From the NCBI RefSeq assembly GCF_004359545.1, contig NZ_SCWB01000010.1, forward strand, positions 28,904 through 92,903: a DNA stretch of 64,000 nucleotides, given 5' to 3'. The DNA is from Macrococcus lamae (GTDB lineage Bacteria; Bacillota; Bacilli; Staphylococcales; Staphylococcaceae). This document shows positions 49,673 to 59,540 of this stretch, in pieces. The notes below the pieces were generated by a model. It made no database searches. It saw only the letters and a list, made by a program, of their open reading frames with translations, and was not told the DNA's origin. Position 1 is the stretch's first letter, and each line of letters starts with the position of its first letter. A program made the translations under genes and the position numbers.

Positions 49673-50356
49673 ATGATTTTTTCACGTACGCCAAAGACTG
49701 CTTGGCGCCCTTGGTTATATTTAGTGCTTTTCGTCTTATTGATCGGACTGATTTTTGAACAGTTCGTCCAGCTGCTTGTGGCACAGTTGTTTCCAGATAT
49801 TTATAGTGTCCTGCCTTTCACACTGGATATTTTCTTTACGGAACAGCTGTCTCTTATGACCGGCATCCCGTCATGGGTCATCACACTCATCATCATCGGC
49901 ATTCTGACCGCACTGATTTTCTGGGTCATTGAACTGCTCGCCCGCTATAATGAAATGCAGGAAGAACTATATATCGCTGACACTGTCGATCACGCACTCT
50001 ATAAAGCCATCATGACCCGTCCGCAAGTAAAATATACTCAGCTGCCGCTTTTTACCGGTGACTTTATGCGCGACAACAAAGGAACACGTGCCGACATGCA
50101 GTCAGATGCATCAGCAGCTGAACGCTATCAGTTCATGCATTCTGCCTTGTACAGCCTGCCACTTGATGAAGTGTTCTATCTGAAAGATATTATCGTGAAG
50201 CGTGATGGTTTCAGAGGACTGAAGTTTTCAGCCGAAGCAGTGACAAACCGGCGCAACCTGCTCGTCAAAAAGCGCAAAAATTTCTTTGTGTCAAAACACG
50301 TGAATGACTATGCTGCGCTTAGTGATTTTATCAAATCAGAAGCGATGAAAAAATAG
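49673..50356 (+). CDS. Membrane protein of unknown function, two TM helices
   Basis: A 227-residue protein with transmembrane helices at about residues 14-36 and 67-90, and a cytoplasmic C-terminal domain of about 130 residues that is basic near its end (KRDGFRGLKF, RRNLLVKKRKNFFV). RBS TGGAGG. No enzyme motif was seen. It is divergent from the preceding gene and followed by a small ORF on the same strand, without obvious operon structure. Confidence 0.7.
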   Translation: MIFSRTPKTAWRPWLYLVLFVLLIGLIFEQFVQLLVAQLFPDIYSVLPFTLDIFFTEQLSLMTGIPSWVITLIIIGILTALIFWVIELLARYNEMQEELYIADTVDHALYKAIMTRPQVKYTQLPLFTGDFMRDNKGTRADMQSDASAAERYQFMHSALYSLPLDEVFYLKDIIVKRDGFRGLKFSAEAVTNRRNLLVKKRKNFFVSKHVNDYAALSDFIKSEAMKK

Positions 50357-50454
50357 CTGGATGTTTAGCATTAACATTATTTACAATTAATTAACTGAAA
50401 ATTAATCGCACGTACAGCCGTTTCCTAGTATGATGTCATTACGGAGATGATATC

Positions 50455-50718
50455 ATGTTCAATAGAGAAGAACGCCTGCAGCTCATTGAAACTTATGGCA
50501 GGGAAGACGCCCTTGCCCGCTACAAAGCAGAAGCTGCTCTGATCACTTCAGAAGAATTGCAGCGTTATCAAGCAGAGATGAACACAGCTGACAAAACACG
50601 TCTGACTGATGCCATCTGTTTCGTAGACTACTGCTACACCAACCATCAAGAAAACTTCGATGACATTGTCGACTGGCTCCACACTTTAAGAGCCATCCAG
50701 CGTCAAATAGAAGGATAG
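50455..50718 (+). CDS. Small soluble protein of unknown function
   Basis: An 87-residue, helix-rich acidic protein (MFNREERLQLIETYGREDAL...). RBS GGAG is 8 bases before the ATG, and it is followed by a strong terminator, which supports it as a real gene. One Cys pair region (CFVDYCYTNH) could bind metal but is not a known motif. Family not recognised. Confidence 0.65.
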   Translation: MFNREERLQLIETYGREDALARYKAEAALITSEELQRYQAEMNTADKTRLTDAICFVDYCYTNHQENFDDIVDWLHTLRAIQRQIEG

Positions 50719-50758
50719 CCAGCCCTCGCGATATGATGGGGGCTGGTTGTTTTTTTGT
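50719..50758 (+). terminator. Terminator after the 87-residue gene
   Basis: Stem CCAGCCC/GGGCTGG with a 13-nt loop, then TTG and seven T, directly after the stop codon. Confidence 0.8.
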
Positions 50759-50775
50759 TATCTGATAATATAAGA

Positions 50776-50958
50776 CTCCTGAAGGCCACGTTTCTGCAGT
50801 TTTTCAAATTCTGGTCATGTTCTGACCTTCAGACGGCTCCTGAAGGCCACGTTTCTGCAATTTTTCAAATTCTGATCATGTTCTGGCCTTCAGACGGCTC
50901 CTGAAGGCCACTTTTCTGCAGTTTTTCAAATTCTGATCATGTTCTGACCTTCAGACCT
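50776..50958. repeat. 61-bp palindromic repeat, longest array (half, two full, half)
   Basis: Full palindromes at 50823-50849 and 50884-50910, a right arm ending 50788 and a left arm beginning 50945, giving three 61-bp intervals in a row. Arms vary slightly (TGACCTTCA or TGGCCTTCA against TGAAGGCCA), loop GACGGCTCC. The 34-nt spacer is nearly identical in all units. The last part is inside the 3' end of the NERD gene. Confidence 0.92.
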
Positions 50959-51873
50959 TAAAATTTCCCCTCCCACTTGAAATTCATCTTTTAATTCGTA
51001 CTTGGTGGAATGATTATTGCCTGTTTTAATTGCATATTTCCTTAAAAACCTCTTCACTGTACTTCTGGAAGCGCTTGTCCATTCCATCGCATCCTGAATA
51101 GTGAATGTTTCCTGCTTAATTGCCATCATCTCCTGTAAATTGGCGAGCATCACTGCCTCCCGCTTCATCAGGTGACCGCATCGGCATATAATATATTTCT
51201 TGTTGTGATTTGTTCCATCCAGTAGTTTGCGGCACTTCATACATCTCAACCGCGCATCAATCTCCGCGTCATATAACTTCTCGCGTTTTTTATATGGATA
51301 TTCTCCGAAGTGCTGCCCGACAAGCATCTGACCGACTGCTATATCTGCCTCAGTCGGTCGCAACGTCTTCAGATGACTGATGACATGATTCAGCTGCGCG
51401 GCAAAGACAATGTCGGGATCTCCGTCAAAGCCGATCAGTCTGAAGGTGTCATTGATAAAAATAATTCTTCCGGTAATTTTCCGGTCAATACCTGCTCCAG
51501 CAAGTGTCGTGCGCAGCAGATGAATCGCTCGCTTCAGCTGAGATCTCGGGTCTTTGATGCAGTGCGTGCCTCTGACCAGATTCCCAGCATCATTTTGATA
51601 CACACCGCGATGATTCTTAATGTCAAAGACGAATAGCTGCCCTCCTGCAATGACAATAAAATCATACTGCACGAATTCACTGTCTTTCAGCATTATATCC
51701 CAGAGCACTACGGCATCCAGCGTTTCAATCAACTGATAAAACTGACATTCGCCGTCATAGCCGCTCTGATATTTTTTCAGCTGTCTATAGTCGTCATCAT
51801 CCAGTACAACACGCGTGTCCAGTGCCTCAAGATAGAGAAATTCCTGATGTTTCGCATAGCTCTTCAGTAACAA
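50926..51873 (-). CDS. NERD-domain protein with zinc ribbon and C-terminal HTH-like region
   Basis: A 315-residue protein. The N-terminal NERD (nuclease-related) domain spans about residues 35-140 and keeps the core FDIKNHRGVY, with D and K/H in the place of PD-(D/E)XK catalytic residues. A zinc ribbon follows (CMKCRKLL ... IICRCGH, about 210-235), then a helix-turn-helix-like stretch (SASRSTVKRFLRKYAI). The last 11 residues and the stop are encoded by a copy of the 61-bp repeat, so the native C-terminus may have been replaced. DNA processing is likely; role unknown. Confidence 0.82.
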   Translation of the reverse strand: MLLKSYAKHQEFLYLEALDTRVVLDDDDYRQLKKYQSGYDGECQFYQLIETLDAVVLWDIMLKDSEFVQYDFIVIAGGQLFVFDIKNHRGVYQNDAGNLVRGTHCIKDPRSQLKRAIHLLRTTLAGAGIDRKITGRIIFINDTFRLIGFDGDPDIVFAAQLNHVISHLKTLRPTEADIAVGQMLVGQHFGEYPYKKREKLYDAEIDARLRCMKCRKLLDGTNHNKKYIICRCGHLMKREAVMLANLQEMMAIKQETFTIQDAMEWTSASRSTVKRFLRKYAIKTGNNHSTKYELKDEFQVGGEILRSEGQNMIRI

Positions 51874-52014
51874 CGGCTCACCTCCGCCATTATAATAGCA
51901 CGATGTGCCGAGTCGCGTTTCCGCCAGTCACTGCAGAAATTGAAATTCTGCCATATTTTCATGACGAAAACATCCTGTAACCTATACAGATTTTGATAAA
52001 AAAAATAATTTCAT

Positions 52015-52043
52015 TAAAAAACGAGACCAAAATTCAGTCTCGT
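52015..52043 (-). terminator. Terminator of the DoxX/deoB transcript
   Basis: On the minus strand ACGAGAC/GTCTCGT, 9-nt loop, then five T, just past the DoxX stop codon. Confidence 0.8.
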
Positions 52044-52050
52044 CAGTCTA

Positions 52051-52398
52051 TTATAATTTATCCATTTCCTTCACTAACAGCCATTGCAGCGGCAGCCGGC
52101 CCCACAGCGCCCACCACGGCAGCTGTCTGCCTTTGAACTCAATATTGTTCACTGCCATATAGACATTCGCAGGAAATACGGCGATTAAAAACAGCTTCAA
52201 TAGTCGCTTTGTCGCGGGACCCGGTTGACGCACAAGCAAACTCAACCCGAACAGCACTTCCACTACGCCCGACACCTGCACGATCAGCTTGCGGTACGGC
52301 AGCATCTTCGGCACAATCTTGCGAAATCCTTCCTCGTTCGTGAAATGCAGAATGCCGGCAACCGTATACACTGTGCCGTATAATAGTCGTCTAAACAT
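52051..52398 (-). CDS. DoxX family membrane protein
   Basis: A 115-residue membrane protein with about three to four helices, similar to DoxX/YphA-type proteins ([20 protein letters not shown] and [15 protein letters not shown]). Its start overlaps the end of deoB by 8 bp, so it is transcribed with the deoxyribonucleoside genes. Function unknown; family members are linked to redox balance in other bacteria. Confidence 0.8.
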   Translation of the reverse strand: MFRRLLYGTVYTVAGILHFTNEEGFRKIVPKMLPYRKLIVQVSGVVEVLFGLSLLVRQPGPATKRLLKLFLIAVFPANVYMAVNNIEFKGRQLPWWALWGRLPLQWLLVKEMDKL

Positions 52399-53572
52399 CC
52401 ATATTCCTCAAATAGCTGCGCCCGAATTTCGGCAGATCTACTTCAAAGTTGTCAGCGACAGTAGCACCGATTGCCGCAAAAGTGTTCTGTCCATCCAGCG
52501 CATGGTAATCCGTTATTTTTGGGCTGAACATTAACAGCGGCACATATTCACGCGTATGGTCCGTACCTGGTGCGGTCGGGTCATTACCATGGTCTGCGGT
52601 AATAATGACAAGGTCATCGGCACGCAGTTTCAGGATCAGTTCGCCTAACCGGTCATCAAATGCTTTGATGGCGTTTGCGTAACCCGCTTTATCACGGCGA
52701 TGTCCATACAATGCGTCAAAGTCCACAAGGTTCAGGAAGCTCATACCTTCAAAATCCCGGCCTACGACTTCGAGCAGTTTGTCCATGCCGTCCATATTAT
52801 CCTTCGTGCGGATGGCTTCTGTCACACCTTCACCGTCATAAATGTCATTGATTTTACCGATTGCGATGACATCCAATCCGCCGTCTTTCAGTGCATTCAT
52901 GACTGTCCGGTCAAATGGTTTCAACGCATAGTCATGACGGTTCGACGTGCGCTTGAAGCTGCCCGGTTCACCGACATAAGGGCGCGCAATGATACGGCCG
53001 ATCAAATATTTCGGGTCTTTCGTCAGTTCACGCACTTTCTCGCAGATGTCGTAAAGTTCATCAAGCGGAATAATATCTTCATGTGCTGCAATCTGCAGTA
53101 CCGGATCAGCAGACGTATAGACGATCAAGTCGCCGGTCTCCATCTGATGACGACCATACTCCTCAATAATCTCCGTGCCTGACGCCGGCTTGTTCGCAAC
53201 GACTTTACGACCTGATAACTTTTCAATCTCTGCTACAAGTTCATTCGGAAACCCGTCAGGATAAACATTGAACGGCTGATCGATATTCAGACCCATAATC
53301 TCCCAGTGCCCTGTCATCGTGTCTTTGCCGACTGACGCCTCGCTCAGCTTTGTATAGAACGCTTGGGGCTCAGCTACCGCTTCCAGCCCCGGTAAGTCTT
53401 CGATATTACCGAGTCCGAGACGTTCCAGATTCGGCAGTTTTTCACCGAATCCTTCCAGTGTATTCTTAAGTGTATGGCTTCCTGTATCGCCGAAGTCAGC
53501 AGCATCCGGTGCCTCACCGATGCCGACAGAGTCCATGACGATCAGATGAATTCTTTTAAATGCTTTAGTCAC
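52391..53572 (-). CDS. deoB: Phosphopentomutase
   Basis: Mn2+-dependent alkaline-phosphatase-superfamily enzyme that converts deoxyribose-1-P to deoxyribose-5-P (and ribose-1-P to ribose-5-P). The 393-residue protein has [13 protein letters not shown] at the N-terminus, the phospho-Thr in [10 protein letters not shown] near residue 88 and metal ligands in [18 protein letters not shown]. It lies 12 bp after pyn, matching the pathway pyn then deoB then deoC. Confidence 0.97.
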   Translation of the reverse strand: MTKAFKRIHLIVMDSVGIGEAPDAADFGDTGSHTLKNTLEGFGEKLPNLERLGLGNIEDLPGLEAVAEPQAFYTKLSEASVGKDTMTGHWEIMGLNIDQPFNVYPDGFPNELVAEIEKLSGRKVVANKPASGTEIIEEYGRHQMETGDLIVYTSADPVLQIAAHEDIIPLDELYDICEKVRELTKDPKYLIGRIIARPYVGEPGSFKRTSNRHDYALKPFDRTVMNALKDGGLDVIAIGKINDIYDGEGVTEAIRTKDNMDGMDKLLEVVGRDFEGMSFLNLVDFDALYGHRRDKAGYANAIKAFDDRLGELILKLRADDLVIITADHGNDPTAPGTDHTREYVPLLMFSPKITDYHALDGQNTFAAIGATVADNFEVDLPKFGRSYLRNMDV

Positions 53573-53584
53573 AAGACCACGCTC

Positions 53585-54886
53585 CTACTCTGTAATAATT
53601 GTATGAATCAACGCAGGTTTATCAGCTTGCGCGCTGATTTCAATGTTGTCATAAATCTTCTGTTTGACGTCTTCCACATCTTCACGGTTCGCATAAATTG
53701 TTACGAGTGACTCGCCTTCTTCGACCGTGTCACCGACTTTTTTTCTAAGCATCAGCCCGACCGCAAGATCAATTGTGTCTTCCTTCGTCGCGCGGCCTGC
53801 ACCGAGCAGCATAGACGCGATACCGATCTCGTCAGCGACCATGCGGCTGACAACACCGCTTGATTTCGCGGGCACTTCAATCGTATATGCTGCCTGCGGT
53901 AACTTCGTAACGTCATCAACGACGCTGCCGTCGCCGCCCTGGTTTTCTAGAAACTCCCGGAACTTCTCAAGTGCTGCACCGTTATCGATGACTTCCTGCA
54001 GTTTCCGGCGTGCGTCGTCCAGGTCTTCCGCCTTCCCGCCTAATACAACCATCTGGCTGCCGAGCGTCATTACGAGTTCTGTCAAGTCTTCCGGTCCTTC
54101 GCCGCGTAGCGTTTCTATCGCTTCCTGAACTTCCAGCGCATTACCGATAGCAAACCCAAGCGGCTGGCTCATGTCAGAAATAATCGCCATCGTACGGCGG
54201 CCGACATTGTTGCCGATCTTCACCATAGCGCGTGCCAGACGTTCTGCATCTTCGTCTGTCTTCATAAATGCACCGGCACCTGTCTTGACGTCAAGAACAA
54301 TAGCATCAGCACCGGCTGCAATCTTCTTACTCATAATACTGGACGCAATCAGAGGAATACTGTTAACCGTCCCTGTCACGTCACGCAGCGCGTACAATTT
54401 CTTGTCCGCCGGCGTCAAGTTGCCTGACTGCCCGATGACTGCGATTTTATGTTCATTGACGAGACGCGTAAATTCTTCTTCTGAAATTTCCACGTGGAAC
54501 CCGTCCACTGCTTCCAGCTTATCAATCGTGCCGCCAGTATGACCGAGGCCTCGGCCACTCATCTTCGCAACTGGTATATCCAGTGCTGCTACAAGCGGTG
54601 CAAGCACGAGCGTCGTCGTATCACCGACGCCGCCTGTTGAGTGCTTATCGACTTTAATGCCATCAATGGCTGACAGATCGATCTGATCGCCACTTTCTAC
54701 CATCACCATCGTCAAATTCGCCCGCTCATCATCATTCATATCCTGAAAGTAAATCGCCATCGCGAGACTCGATGCCTGATAATCGGGGATATCTCCATTC
54801 GTATATCCTGTAATGAAGAACTCAATCTCTTCTTTTGACAGTTCGCCGCCATCACGTTTTTTCGCTATAATATCTACCATTCTCAT
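53585..54886 (-). CDS. pdp: Pyrimidine-nucleoside phosphorylase
   Basis: Splits uridine, thymidine and deoxyuridine to base and (deoxy)ribose-1-P. The 433-residue protein has [22 protein letters not shown] (phosphate and substrate site) and [17 protein letters not shown], typical of the thymidine/pyrimidine phosphorylase family. RBS AAGGGGG. Middle gene of deoC-pdp-deoB, separated from deoC by one 27-bp palindrome. Confidence 0.97.
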   Translation of the reverse strand: MRMVDIIAKKRDGGELSKEEIEFFITGYTNGDIPDYQASSLAMAIYFQDMNDDERANLTMVMVESGDQIDLSAIDGIKVDKHSTGGVGDTTTLVLAPLVAALDIPVAKMSGRGLGHTGGTIDKLEAVDGFHVEISEEEFTRLVNEHKIAVIGQSGNLTPADKKLYALRDVTGTVNSIPLIASSIMSKKIAAGADAIVLDVKTGAGAFMKTDEDAERLARAMVKIGNNVGRRTMAIISDMSQPLGFAIGNALEVQEAIETLRGEGPEDLTELVMTLGSQMVVLGGKAEDLDDARRKLQEVIDNGAALEKFREFLENQGGDGSVVDDVTKLPQAAYTIEVPAKSSGVVSRMVADEIGIASMLLGAGRATKEDTIDLAVGLMLRKKVGDTVEEGESLVTIYANREDVEDVKQKIYDNIEISAQADKPALIHTIITE

Positions 54887-54924
54887 GACTTGACCCCCTT
54901 GAATGTTTGTAATAGTGAAAGTTA

Positions 54925-54951
54925 TGGCGTGTAAACCTTATTTACACGCCA
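54925..54951. repeat. Single palindrome of the TGGCG arm type between deoC and pdp
   Basis: One 27-bp palindrome TGGCGTGTAAA-N5-TTTACACGCCA at 54925-54951, with near-perfect arms and the same GTTA lead-in as the copy at 27111. This is the only repeat locus here that is between co-directional genes. It could be transcribed as a hairpin between two deo cistrons. Confidence 0.85.
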
Positions 54952-54984
54952 CAACCCGCACTTCCAGTTAAAAAAATCAGACTA

Positions 54985-55647
54985 CTAGTAATTGCCGTCT
55001 GTAGTCTTTCCTTGTAGAATCTGCACGCCTGCACTTGCACCGATACGCGTTGCACCCGCTGCAATCATCGCATCGACATCTTCAGTCGAGCGCACGCCGC
55101 CTGACGCTTTGACGCCCATATCAGGACCGACTGTCTCGCGCATCAGCTTGACGTCTTCTACAGTCGCACCTCCTGTTGAGAATCCAGTTGATGTCTTAAC
55201 AAAGGTTGCACCTGCCTGCTTCGCAAGACTTGATGCACGGCGCTTTTCGTCGTCGTTCAAAAGACTAGTCTCGATGATGACTTTCGTCGTCACACCTGCT
55301 GCTGCCTCGACGACTGCTTTAATATCTTCAAGCACTAAATCGTCATTTCCTTCTTTCAGCGCACCGATATTGATAACCATGTCCACTTCACCCGCACCGT
55401 TGTGAATCGCGTCCTTAGTCTCGAACGCTTTAACTGCTGATGTCGTTGCGCCGAGCGGAAACCCGATGACTGTACATACGAGCACATCAGTTCCTGCAAG
55501 TGCCGCCGCGCAGCGTTTGACATGTGTCGGATTGACACATACGCTCATAAACCCGTGTTCCTTCGCTTCAGCGACCAGCGTATCAATCTGACTTGTTGTT
55601 GCATCCGCCTTCAATAATGTATGATCAATATATTTAGCTAATTCCAC
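54985..55647 (-). CDS. deoC: Deoxyribose-phosphate aldolase
   Basis: Class I aldolase splitting deoxyribose-5-P into acetaldehyde and glyceraldehyde-3-P. The 220-residue protein has the Schiff-base lysine in [15 protein letters not shown] near residue 152 and HTLLKADAT at the N-terminus. GTG start at 55645-55647 behind GGAGGAG. First gene of the deoC-pdp-deoB-doxX set. No deoR was seen. Confidence 0.97.
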   Translation of the reverse strand: MELAKYIDHTLLKADATTSQIDTLVAEAKEHGFMSVCVNPTHVKRCAAALAGTDVLVCTVIGFPLGATTSAVKAFETKDAIHNGAGEVDMVINIGALKEGNDDLVLEDIKAVVEAAAGVTTKVIIETSLLNDDEKRRASSLAKQAGATFVKTSTGFSTGGATVEDVKLMRETVGPDMGVKASGGVRSTEDVDAMIAAGATRIGASAGVQILQGKTTDGNY

Positions 55648-55827
55648 TTGTAACTCCTCCTTTATTCTCGCTTCAATTATACCTTAAATCGTACAATATT
55701 TATATTTTTTAGCAGTCGACCCCTTTAAAAAACTGGTATCCTCATGTAACGCATGACATGTTTTTCATATAGAGCATGTCTTTACCCGGAAATTCGGGGT
55801 ATAATACATAAAAAAAAGGAGTGTCTT

Positions 55828-56508
55828 ATGTTAAATAAATACGTTATCCCCGTCTTACTCGTCATCATCATGGCTGTTCTGCTGTTTACGATTGACTTAT
55901 GGAAAAGTCCGGTCGCGGATCTGCTCAGAACAGATAACTACATCATCGCTATCATTGCTACTGCGATTATCGCTGGCATCATCGGACTCATCTACAGCCG
56001 CATTGCCTACAAAGTAGATAACGACCCGTCTCTTGAACATGCGGAACAGGACCGTCAGTCATTCAAGAAATTCTCGCTGATGAATATCGCATTGATCATC
56101 GCCTTTTACTTCGCGCTCGGCTCTATTCTGCTCGTCACGTTGAACCGTGCACCGATGTGGCTTGGAATCACAAGTATCATCGTGCTGATTTTCGCCGCTG
56201 TCATCCGATACTACGGTTACAGTATGATTAACAAATTATATCCGGAACGTGATCTGCCGAACAACTTCGAGTCAGACTTTGATGATAAGTTGATTGACTC
56301 GCTTAATAAGGAAGAAATGATCGTCATCTTTACCGGTCTTTATAATGCATTTAAAATGACGAATATCCTTCTGCCGGCCGCTATGCTGTTCATCACATTG
56401 TACGGCTATGCGACAGGTCATCCGCAGCACTTTGCGCTCAGCATCATCGCAGCAAGTGCGATTCTGATCAATATCATCTATCAGCTGACCGTCAGACGAA
56501 TGATGTAA
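55828..56508 (+). CDS. Polytopic membrane protein, DUF3169-like
   Basis: A 226-residue protein with about six transmembrane helices and a charged cytoplasmic stretch (residues 70-90). It resembles the DUF3169 family, which is often encoded beside an XRE-type regulator; none is present here. I chose ATG 55828-55830 (MLNKYVIPVLL) behind AAAGGAG. A TATAAT lies about 25 bp upstream. Function unknown; family call is tentative. Confidence 0.75.
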   Translation: MLNKYVIPVLLVIIMAVLLFTIDLWKSPVADLLRTDNYIIAIIATAIIAGIIGLIYSRIAYKVDNDPSLEHAEQDRQSFKKFSLMNIALIIAFYFALGSILLVTLNRAPMWLGITSIIVLIFAAVIRYYGYSMINKLYPERDLPNNFESDFDDKLIDSLNKEEMIVIFTGLYNAFKMTNILLPAAMLFITLYGYATGHPQHFALSIIAASAILINIIYQLTVRRMM

Positions 56509-56514
56509 CACCTC

Positions 56515-56547
56515 AAAAAAGCTCCGACCATCCCGGCCGGAGCTTTT
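56515..56547. terminator. Bidirectional terminator between DUF3169-like gene and LCP gene
   Basis: Stem AAAGCTCCG.CC / GGCCGGAGCTTTT, A run left and T run right, between convergent genes. No palindromic repeat is present at this convergent site. Confidence 0.85.
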
Positions 56548-56548
56548 G

Positions 56549-57487
56549 TTATTTCAGATTGTCCATATAAAGTTCTGTCACCTGCTGCTTGTAGGCATCA
56601 TCCGGCATGAAATACCATAAGCCGTCATCCAGAATCTGACCGTTTCCCTGCAGCTGATACTTATCGACATGATCGAGTGTTGCGGCATAGCCGTTTCTAA
56701 GACCGGTCAGCTCGTCAAAGGTAATATCAGTGACGACATTTCCTTTTACTGTACCGAGTATGCTGTCAAGCTTTGTGACAGAACCGACACTCAGCACTTT
56801 TTTAGCAAGACCTTGAATCACCAGCTGCTGGCGCTGCTGACGACCGAAGTCACCGCCCGCACCGTCTTCTTTCCGGCTTCTGATGAAGGCAAGTGCCGCA
56901 TCGCCGTCAAGATGAGCGGTCTCACCTTCCACAAAGGAATAGTTTTTGACGGTAAACGTCGCGTTACTTTTAACATCAATGCCGCCGACCGCATCGACCA
57001 TTTCGTGCATCCCGTCCATATTGACCGTCGCATAGTAATCAACCGGCACATTCATCAGCTTCTCAACCGACTTCACTGCCATATCCGGACCACCGTACGC
57101 ATAGGCGTGAGCGATTTTCTCATAAGTGCCCTTCCCTGCCATTTCGCTGTACGTATCCCGCGGGATGGAAACCATGACTGCTTTCTTAGTATCAGGGTTG
57201 ATGCTGAGCAGCACGATTGAATCACTGCGTCCCGCATCTCCTGTCGCTAGGCGGTCCTTGTTTGAATCGACACCGAACAGTGCGACAGAAATCGCATCCT
57301 GCTGTTTAATACTGACATCTTCATTCCGCAAATCAGACTTCGAACGACCTTTAATCGGTTCATGAATGGCATCTGCTGTGCCTTTCACTTTGAAATAGGC
57401 ATAGCCTGCGTAGCCCGCTATACCGATGATGACAAGTAAACTTAAGAGTACAGCCGGTAAAAAACATCCTATTTTTCTTTTCTTCAT
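56549..57487 (-). CDS. LytR-CpsA-Psr family cell-wall polymer ligase
   Basis: Attaches wall teichoic acid or capsule precursors to peptidoglycan. The 312-residue protein has one N-terminal membrane helix (about residues 8-30) and an extracellular LCP domain with SVALFGVDSNKDRLATGDAGRSDSI, the arginine/aspartate pyrophosphate site in VSIPRDTYSEM, and AFIRSRKEDGAGGDFGRQQRQQ. RBS GAGGTG. Single gene; several paralogues are usual in this family, so I give no symbol. Confidence 0.93.
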   Translation of the reverse strand: MKKRKIGCFLPAVLLSLLVIIGIAGYAGYAYFKVKGTADAIHEPIKGRSKSDLRNEDVSIKQQDAISVALFGVDSNKDRLATGDAGRSDSIVLLSINPDTKKAVMVSIPRDTYSEMAGKGTYEKIAHAYAYGGPDMAVKSVEKLMNVPVDYYATVNMDGMHEMVDAVGGIDVKSNATFTVKNYSFVEGETAHLDGDAALAFIRSRKEDGAGGDFGRQQRQQLVIQGLAKKVLSVGSVTKLDSILGTVKGNVVTDITFDELTGLRNGYAATLDHVDKYQLQGNGQILDDGLWYFMPDDAYKQQVTELYMDNLK

Positions 57488-57551
57488 AGTTACACCTCAA
57501 AAATATTGTACACTTTTTATTGACCGGCTGCATCATTCTTCAGACTGATTA

Positions 57552-57791
57552 TCAGCTGCAGACAAAAAATAATAAATACAGTATCAACAGCGATAAACCG
57601 GCAGCTTCCACTGCCTGCTGCCAGAACACACCATCCACGTCAAACAGAATCACCGTCAGACTGAACAGCGCATAAAATATTACCGCATAGCACAGACTGC
57701 CAAACAACCAGTTAGCACCAAGTATATAGATAAGAAAGAGTACAATCAGCACGCCGCAAAACAGACATTCAAAACTTCTGGCAAGCGCCAT
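57552..57791 (-). CDS. Small membrane protein of unknown function
   Basis: A 79-residue protein, hydrophobic almost throughout with two to three helices. The start has a strong AGGAGG site, which supports expression. No family recognised. It lies alone between the LCP gene and a short zinc-ribbon gene. Confidence 0.55.
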   Translation of the reverse strand: MALARSFECLFCGVLIVLFLIYILGANWLFGSLCYAVIFYALFSLTVILFDVDGVFWQQAVEAAGLSLLILYLLFFVCS

Positions 57792-57909
57792 TTATTTCAC
57801 CTCCTGTCGACATAACTATCGACAGCAGTCAGTGATACCGGTCAAAAATTATGAAAACGTATCACTATGAAACGAAATGGGTATAGTCCATTAAAAGGAG
57901 GCATTCCTC

Positions 57910-58083
57910 ATGGACAAATTGACGCCTGACGAAATCGCACATCTCACTGAAGGAGATTTTCCGCACGACAAAGCAGACTGCCCGCATGACAAAGTGGTCA
58001 CTATCGAACCTGAAGGAACGCTCTATATCTGCCTTAAATGCGGTATGGAGAGTACTGACTTGTCCGACTTCCGTTCACACTGA
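57910..58083 (+). CDS. 57-residue zinc-ribbon-like protein
   Basis: A short ORF with an excellent RBS (AAAGGAGG, 8 bases before ATG). Translation by eye: MDKLTPDEIAHLTEGDFP, then HDKADCPHDKVVTIEPEG and TLYICLKCGMESTDLSDF. The CPH and CLKCG pairs could bind one zinc, as in small rubredoxin-like or zinc-ribbon proteins. It converges with nhaC with only 6 bp between the stop codons and no terminator. Family not recognised. Confidence 0.6.
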   Translation: MDKLTPDEIAHLTEGDFPHDKADCPHDKVVTIEPEGTLYICLKCGMESTDLSDFRSH

Positions 58084-58089
58084 TGATCT

Positions 58090-59523
58090 TTACGCCGCAA
58101 GGGACTTCTGCTCGTAGTAAGCGCGTTCTTCCTTGGTCATCTTTACGATCTTAAAGCCAGTGATGCCATAGAGAATAGAAATGAATGGAATGACGTAGTT
58201 CAGTATCGCATACGGAGCATATTCCATGACACCGACATTCAATGTCGCAAGAATAAATACACCGCACGTATTCCATGGGATGAAGACACTCGTCAACGTG
58301 CCGCCATCTTCCAGCGCACGCGATAAGTTCTTCGGATGGAGGTTCTGATCGATATATGCTTTAATGTACATCCGACTCGGCACGACAATACTGATATATT
58401 GCTCTGAACAAGTTGCATTCGTCGCAAAGCAGCTGACTACCGTTGCTGCAATCAATCCTGCTGTTCCTTTCGCTACTTTAAGAATTTGTGAGATAATGGC
58501 ACTCAGCATGCCACTGTACTCAAGAATACCGCCGAATGTCATCGCCACGATGGTCATCGAAATTGTAAAGAACATCGACTCAAGCCCGCCTTTATTGAAC
58601 AGCTCATTGATCAGCTTGTTATCTGATTTAAGCACGTAGCCTTCCTGCAATGTACTCGCTGCCACCTGTAGTGAATCGCCCTGAATTAACAGCTGCGACC
58701 CGAAACCGAGCACAATGCCGACTACCAGTGCCGGGACTGCCGGGACTTTCATCGCTACAAGAACGATGACGATGACCGGAATGAGCAGAAGCCATGGTGA
58801 TATAGTGAAGTGATCCTGCATCCCCTGATTGATCGCATCAATCTTTCCCGTATCCATATGACCAGACTTGAACTGACGTCCGATGAAGAAATAAGCCGTC
58901 AGCGCAATCAGCAGCCCTGGTATGGTTGTGTAGAACATGTGCTTAATATGATCAAACAAATCCGTTCCTGTCAGTCCAGCTGCGAGGTTAGTCGTGTCGG
59001 ATAACGGACTCATCTTATCACCGAAATAGCTGCCGGAAATCACTGCTCCGGCAATCATCCCCGCTGGAATATCCATACTGATTCCGATACCCATACCAGC
59101 AACCCCGACTGTTGCCATCGTTGACCACGAGGAACCGATAGCAAGTGACACAATGCCGCAAATAAGACAGATGGTCAACAGGAACATAGAAGGTGTAATA
59201 AGCTTCAGACCATAGTAAATCATTGTCGCTACAATACCGCCGCCAATCCATGCTCCGATGACGAGCCCGACCAGTATGATGATAAGAATGGCCGGCAACG
59301 CCAGTTTAATCCCTTTGTACATCATTTCTTCAATTTCTTCCCATGTAAATCCATGAGCATAAGCAACGATGGCAGCAAGAGCTGTACCAATCATCAGCGG
59401 TATATGAGGTGCCTGTTTCAGCACTACAACTGTGATAATCATACTTACAATCATAAAGACCAATGGAATTAATGCAGACCAAATACCGATTTTACGTTTC
59501 TCTCTCTTTACTTCGTCAGTCAA
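58090..59523 (-). CDS. Na+/H+ antiporter NhaC family
   Basis: A 477-residue inner-membrane protein with about eleven helices. NhaC-type segments are GSSWSTMATVGVAGMGIG, the conserved AGMIAGAVISGSYFGDKMSPLSDTTNLA and NATCSEQYISIVVPSRMY. Members exchange Na+ for H+ or exchange amino-acid-type ligands (malate/lactate, tyrosine/tyramine); which applies is unclear. A perfect cre site in the leader suggests carbon control, which would favour an organic-acid exchanger. Confidence 0.88.
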   Translation of the reverse strand: MTDEVKREKRKIGIWSALIPLVFMIVSMIITVVVLKQAPHIPLMIGTALAAIVAYAHGFTWEEIEEMMYKGIKLALPAILIIILVGLVIGAWIGGGIVATMIYYGLKLITPSMFLLTICLICGIVSLAIGSSWSTMATVGVAGMGIGISMDIPAGMIAGAVISGSYFGDKMSPLSDTTNLAAGLTGTDLFDHIKHMFYTTIPGLLIALTAYFFIGRQFKSGHMDTGKIDAINQGMQDHFTISPWLLLIPVIVIVLVAMKVPAVPALVVGIVLGFGSQLLIQGDSLQVAASTLQEGYVLKSDNKLINELFNKGGLESMFFTISMTIVAMTFGGILEYSGMLSAIISQILKVAKGTAGLIAATVVSCFATNATCSEQYISIVVPSRMYIKAYIDQNLHPKNLSRALEDGGTLTSVFIPWNTCGVFILATLNVGVMEYAPYAILNYVIPFISILYGITGFKIVKMTKEERAYYEQKSLAA

Positions 59524-59540
59524 AATAGTTTCTCCCCTTA

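Noticed and set aside
57841..57900. SigB-type promoter (GGGTAT) before the zinc-ribbon gene
   Set aside because: The -10-like GGGTAT is present but no GTTT-type -35 lies at 12-15 bp.
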